Origin: Cacajao melanocephalus
Lineage: Eukaryota > Chordata > Mammalia > Primates > Pitheciidae
Assembly (NCBI GenBank): GCA_963573385.1
Contig: CAUYLG010071329.1
Span: forward strand, 1 to 64,000
Length of the DNA stretch: 64,000 bases
Reading direction: 5' to 3'
Shown here: positions 61,690 through 64,000 of the stretch, piece after piece
How positions within the stretch are numbered: the first letter of the stretch is position 1
How the letters are laid out: every line of letters starts with the position of its first letter
Translations under genes and position numbers: made by a program
Notes under the pieces: model-generated
The model's database searches: none
The model's input: only the letters and a program-made list of their open reading frames with translations
What the model was told of the DNA's origin: nothing

Positions 61690-62690
61690 ACAGCTTCCTT
61701 ATTCATTCAGTGTTAAGGGCTAGGGATGTCACTCTTGCTTCCAGTTATTTTCTTACCTCTCTGGTTACTTTTTCACAATCTCTTTTGAGTTTTTTTTCTC
61801 ATTTCCCCAACCTCTAAACACCACATATTCCAAAGTGACAATCTAAATGCTTTGATTTCTGTATATGTGCTGACACCTTCCAAATGTTTATCCCCAGCTT
61901 GCAGCACTCCCCTGAAATGCAGAGAAATATGGAAATCTCAACTCTGCAACTTTCCCTGAAAATCCTACAGGCATCTCAAATCTAGGATGATGAGGATCAA
62001 ACTGCCAGTTGTTACAAATAACCACCCCAAACTTCTCATCCCATCTCAGTGGCAATTTCTCTCCCGCAGAGTTAATTCATCCAAAAACACTGGTGCCACC
62101 CTCATAGCATCTTTGCATATCTCTCTTCAGATTCCATTGATCAGCACATGTCAGTTTTGCCTGTAAATGTGTCTGGAATCAAATCACTTCTCACCACCTC
62201 CACCACTATCAGCTGATCAAGCCACCATCATTTTTTGTCTTCTCTCAGCATTCTGGTCTCCCAGCCCTTGCACCCCCACAATCTATTCACAATACAGCAA
62301 CCAGGATAGTCTTTTAAAAATGAAGTCAGATCATGTCATTTTTCTGCTTAAACCTGAATAGGCGTCTCCTCTTACTCAGATTAAAAGTCGAACCCATTAC
62401 AATGGCTCACTACCTCTCTGAGCTCATCTCCGGCAATTCTTTTCCTTGCCCGTATTGCCCAAGAGAAGCTGAAGTCCTGTCAGTTACTCAAACCACGTAA
62501 ACAGCCTTCCTCTTCAAAGCCGCACTCTCTTCTCTCCACATAGGAATGTCATTTCTTGGATATTCTCATGGCTCAGTTCCTCACTTTCCTTAGATCTTTG
62601 CTTGAAAAGTTTTGCCTTTCTCCTACACACGTACTCTTATTCCTTGACCCTCATTTTTTTTTCAATAATACTTCTTTCAACTTGTCATAT
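61690..62690 (+). mobile_element. L2 copy, plus strand
   Basis: The L2 order is visible: 'ctacaggcatctcaaatcta', 'tcaagccaccatcatttttt', 'gtcagatcatgtcatttttc', 'gtctcctcttactcagat'. It covers the 3' third of the L2 coding region and is broken by many stops. Confidence 0.6.
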
Positions 62691-62698
62691 TATTTATA

Positions 62699-63276
62699 TG
62701 GAAGTAAACAAAGACAAACCAAATGAGGAAAGCAAAGGCTGTTTATTCAGAACTTGCCATGGCCAGGGAGTCAGCCACCACTGTTTGCATTTTAGCAAAG
62801 ACTCAAAGGCAGGCAGGCAGAGGAGTGGAAAAGCTTCATTGTATAGAAAAGGAAACGCTTCAGGTACACCCTAACTGCAGAAAAAGGGAAGGCCTTAGAT
62901 ACCCCTTAATTGGAGACTTTAATATGGAGAAGCTGCAAGTGGGGAAACTGGTAGCTGGATAGTCTATGTGATTGTGTAGGGGTGCATTTTTGGCTTTTTC
63001 TGGTTGGTCTTATAGTGAAAGCAGTGATAAAAATATGAGAAACTGTCAGTTATTAATCAAATGCTGGTCATGTGGGGCTGATTGTTACAGAAGTTTTGGT
63101 TTAGTTTACATTACCAGAAATGGCAGTCTGACTCCCTACAAGTCTGACTTACAACAGTCAGGCTTTCTGGGATGTTTATTGTAATTAAAAAATTGGTTTT
63201 CTGGGCAAGTACCTGTAGGTTGTTGGTCAGAGTTCTATTTTTGTACATGGCTTGAACATTGTCCCCTTATATGTTC
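62699..63276 (-). mobile_element. LTR-like element, minus strand, family not assigned
   Basis: On the minus strand an AATAAA lies close to the end (plus strand 'gctgtttattcagaactt' near 62739), as in an LTR R region. TG and CA ends can be placed at about 63276 and 62699. No matching target duplication was found. Confidence 0.45.
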
Positions 63277-63312
63277 AGTTTCTCACATATTTGTTTTGTT
63301 ACACTTATAATA

Positions 63313-63626
<314 letters not shown>

Positions 63627-64000
63627 CCTACTCGCATGTAAACTTTAGGGCAAAGACAGCGTCAGGGCATTTATTATGTTAGGAACCAGGATTCCATGTT
63701 TATGAATTTTCTTATTCCAAGTGCCTTGCACATAGTCCATGGTGATAAGTCACACGAAGTAGACTAAATTACTTAATCTGAGAAGCCAAGATTCAGTAAT
63801 TTTGTTTGTGTAAAGTCTCTCTTGCCTGCAAATGACTTGGAAATAACCTTTAAACCTATGAAGTCTCTAAAGAAAGTTTAAAAAAAAAAATCTGTGTGAT
63901 ACAAGCTGTATTGTGCAATATTGGCTTAATAACTAGAAACAGCTTTGCATTCCTTTCCCTCTACCATGGCTCACTTTTGAAAGCCGAAGTAATATGGAAA
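63627..64000. other. Intergenic, nothing recognised
   Basis: No gene or repeat. An A-run of about 11 lies at 63880. Confidence 0.4.

Overview
This window is nuclear DNA from a primate, most likely an anthropoid. It carries about sixteen full or partial Alu copies, L1 tails of the younger primate type, a THE1-type LTR, several other endogenous-retrovirus LTRs, L2/MIR/MER5/MER20 relics and many short tandem repeats, on an AT-rich background. The only protein gene I can support is an intact single-exon claudin on the minus strand (31207-31881). Its length and sequence identify it as CLDN17. In human, CLDN17 lies on chromosome 21 between GRIK1 and CLDN8, so this is probably the orthologous interval. 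A few residues differ from the human protein as I remember it, which suggests a non-human primate; this rests on memory, not on an alignment.

Layout. 1-9000: two oppositely oriented L1 pieces, one Alu, and two long old L2 copies on the minus strand, separated by an Alu. 9250-11170: a strong inverted repeat, then two different plus-strand LTRs about 200 bp apart, the second with an exact 4-bp target duplication. 12500-24100: a short-unit minisatellite, several Alus, a TATC/CATC tetranucleotide cluster, a THE1-type LTR and nested MIR/L2 relics. 26550-31000: a degenerate TATC array abutting an MLT1-type LTR, a locally GC-richer unique block, and a long interval where I see no gene.

31000-32300: CLDN17 and its flanks. 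33800-39300: Alus, an L1 tail interrupted by an Alu scrap, L2 copies, and an LTR sitting inside a TATTC microsatellite. 40200-53400: MER5A, MER20, MIR, L2, Alus and two MLT1-type LTRs. 54300-61400: two L1 3' tails, an ERV-like block, and a composite L1 insertion (5' inversion plus probable 3' transduction) nested in an MLT1-type LTR; its tail has become a 164-bp purine-only GAA tract. 61700-64000: an L2 copy, an LTR-like block and an Alu.

There is no operon-like organisation and no second gene partner in view. The rest of the window is intergenic and could hold distal control elements for CLDN17 or its neighbours, but I see no direct evidence of that. I found no rRNA, tRNA or CRISPR array and no undescribed multi-gene system. 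Repeat family names come from recalled consensus sequences and should be confirmed with a repeat library; most repeat edges are accurate only to about 5-20 bp.
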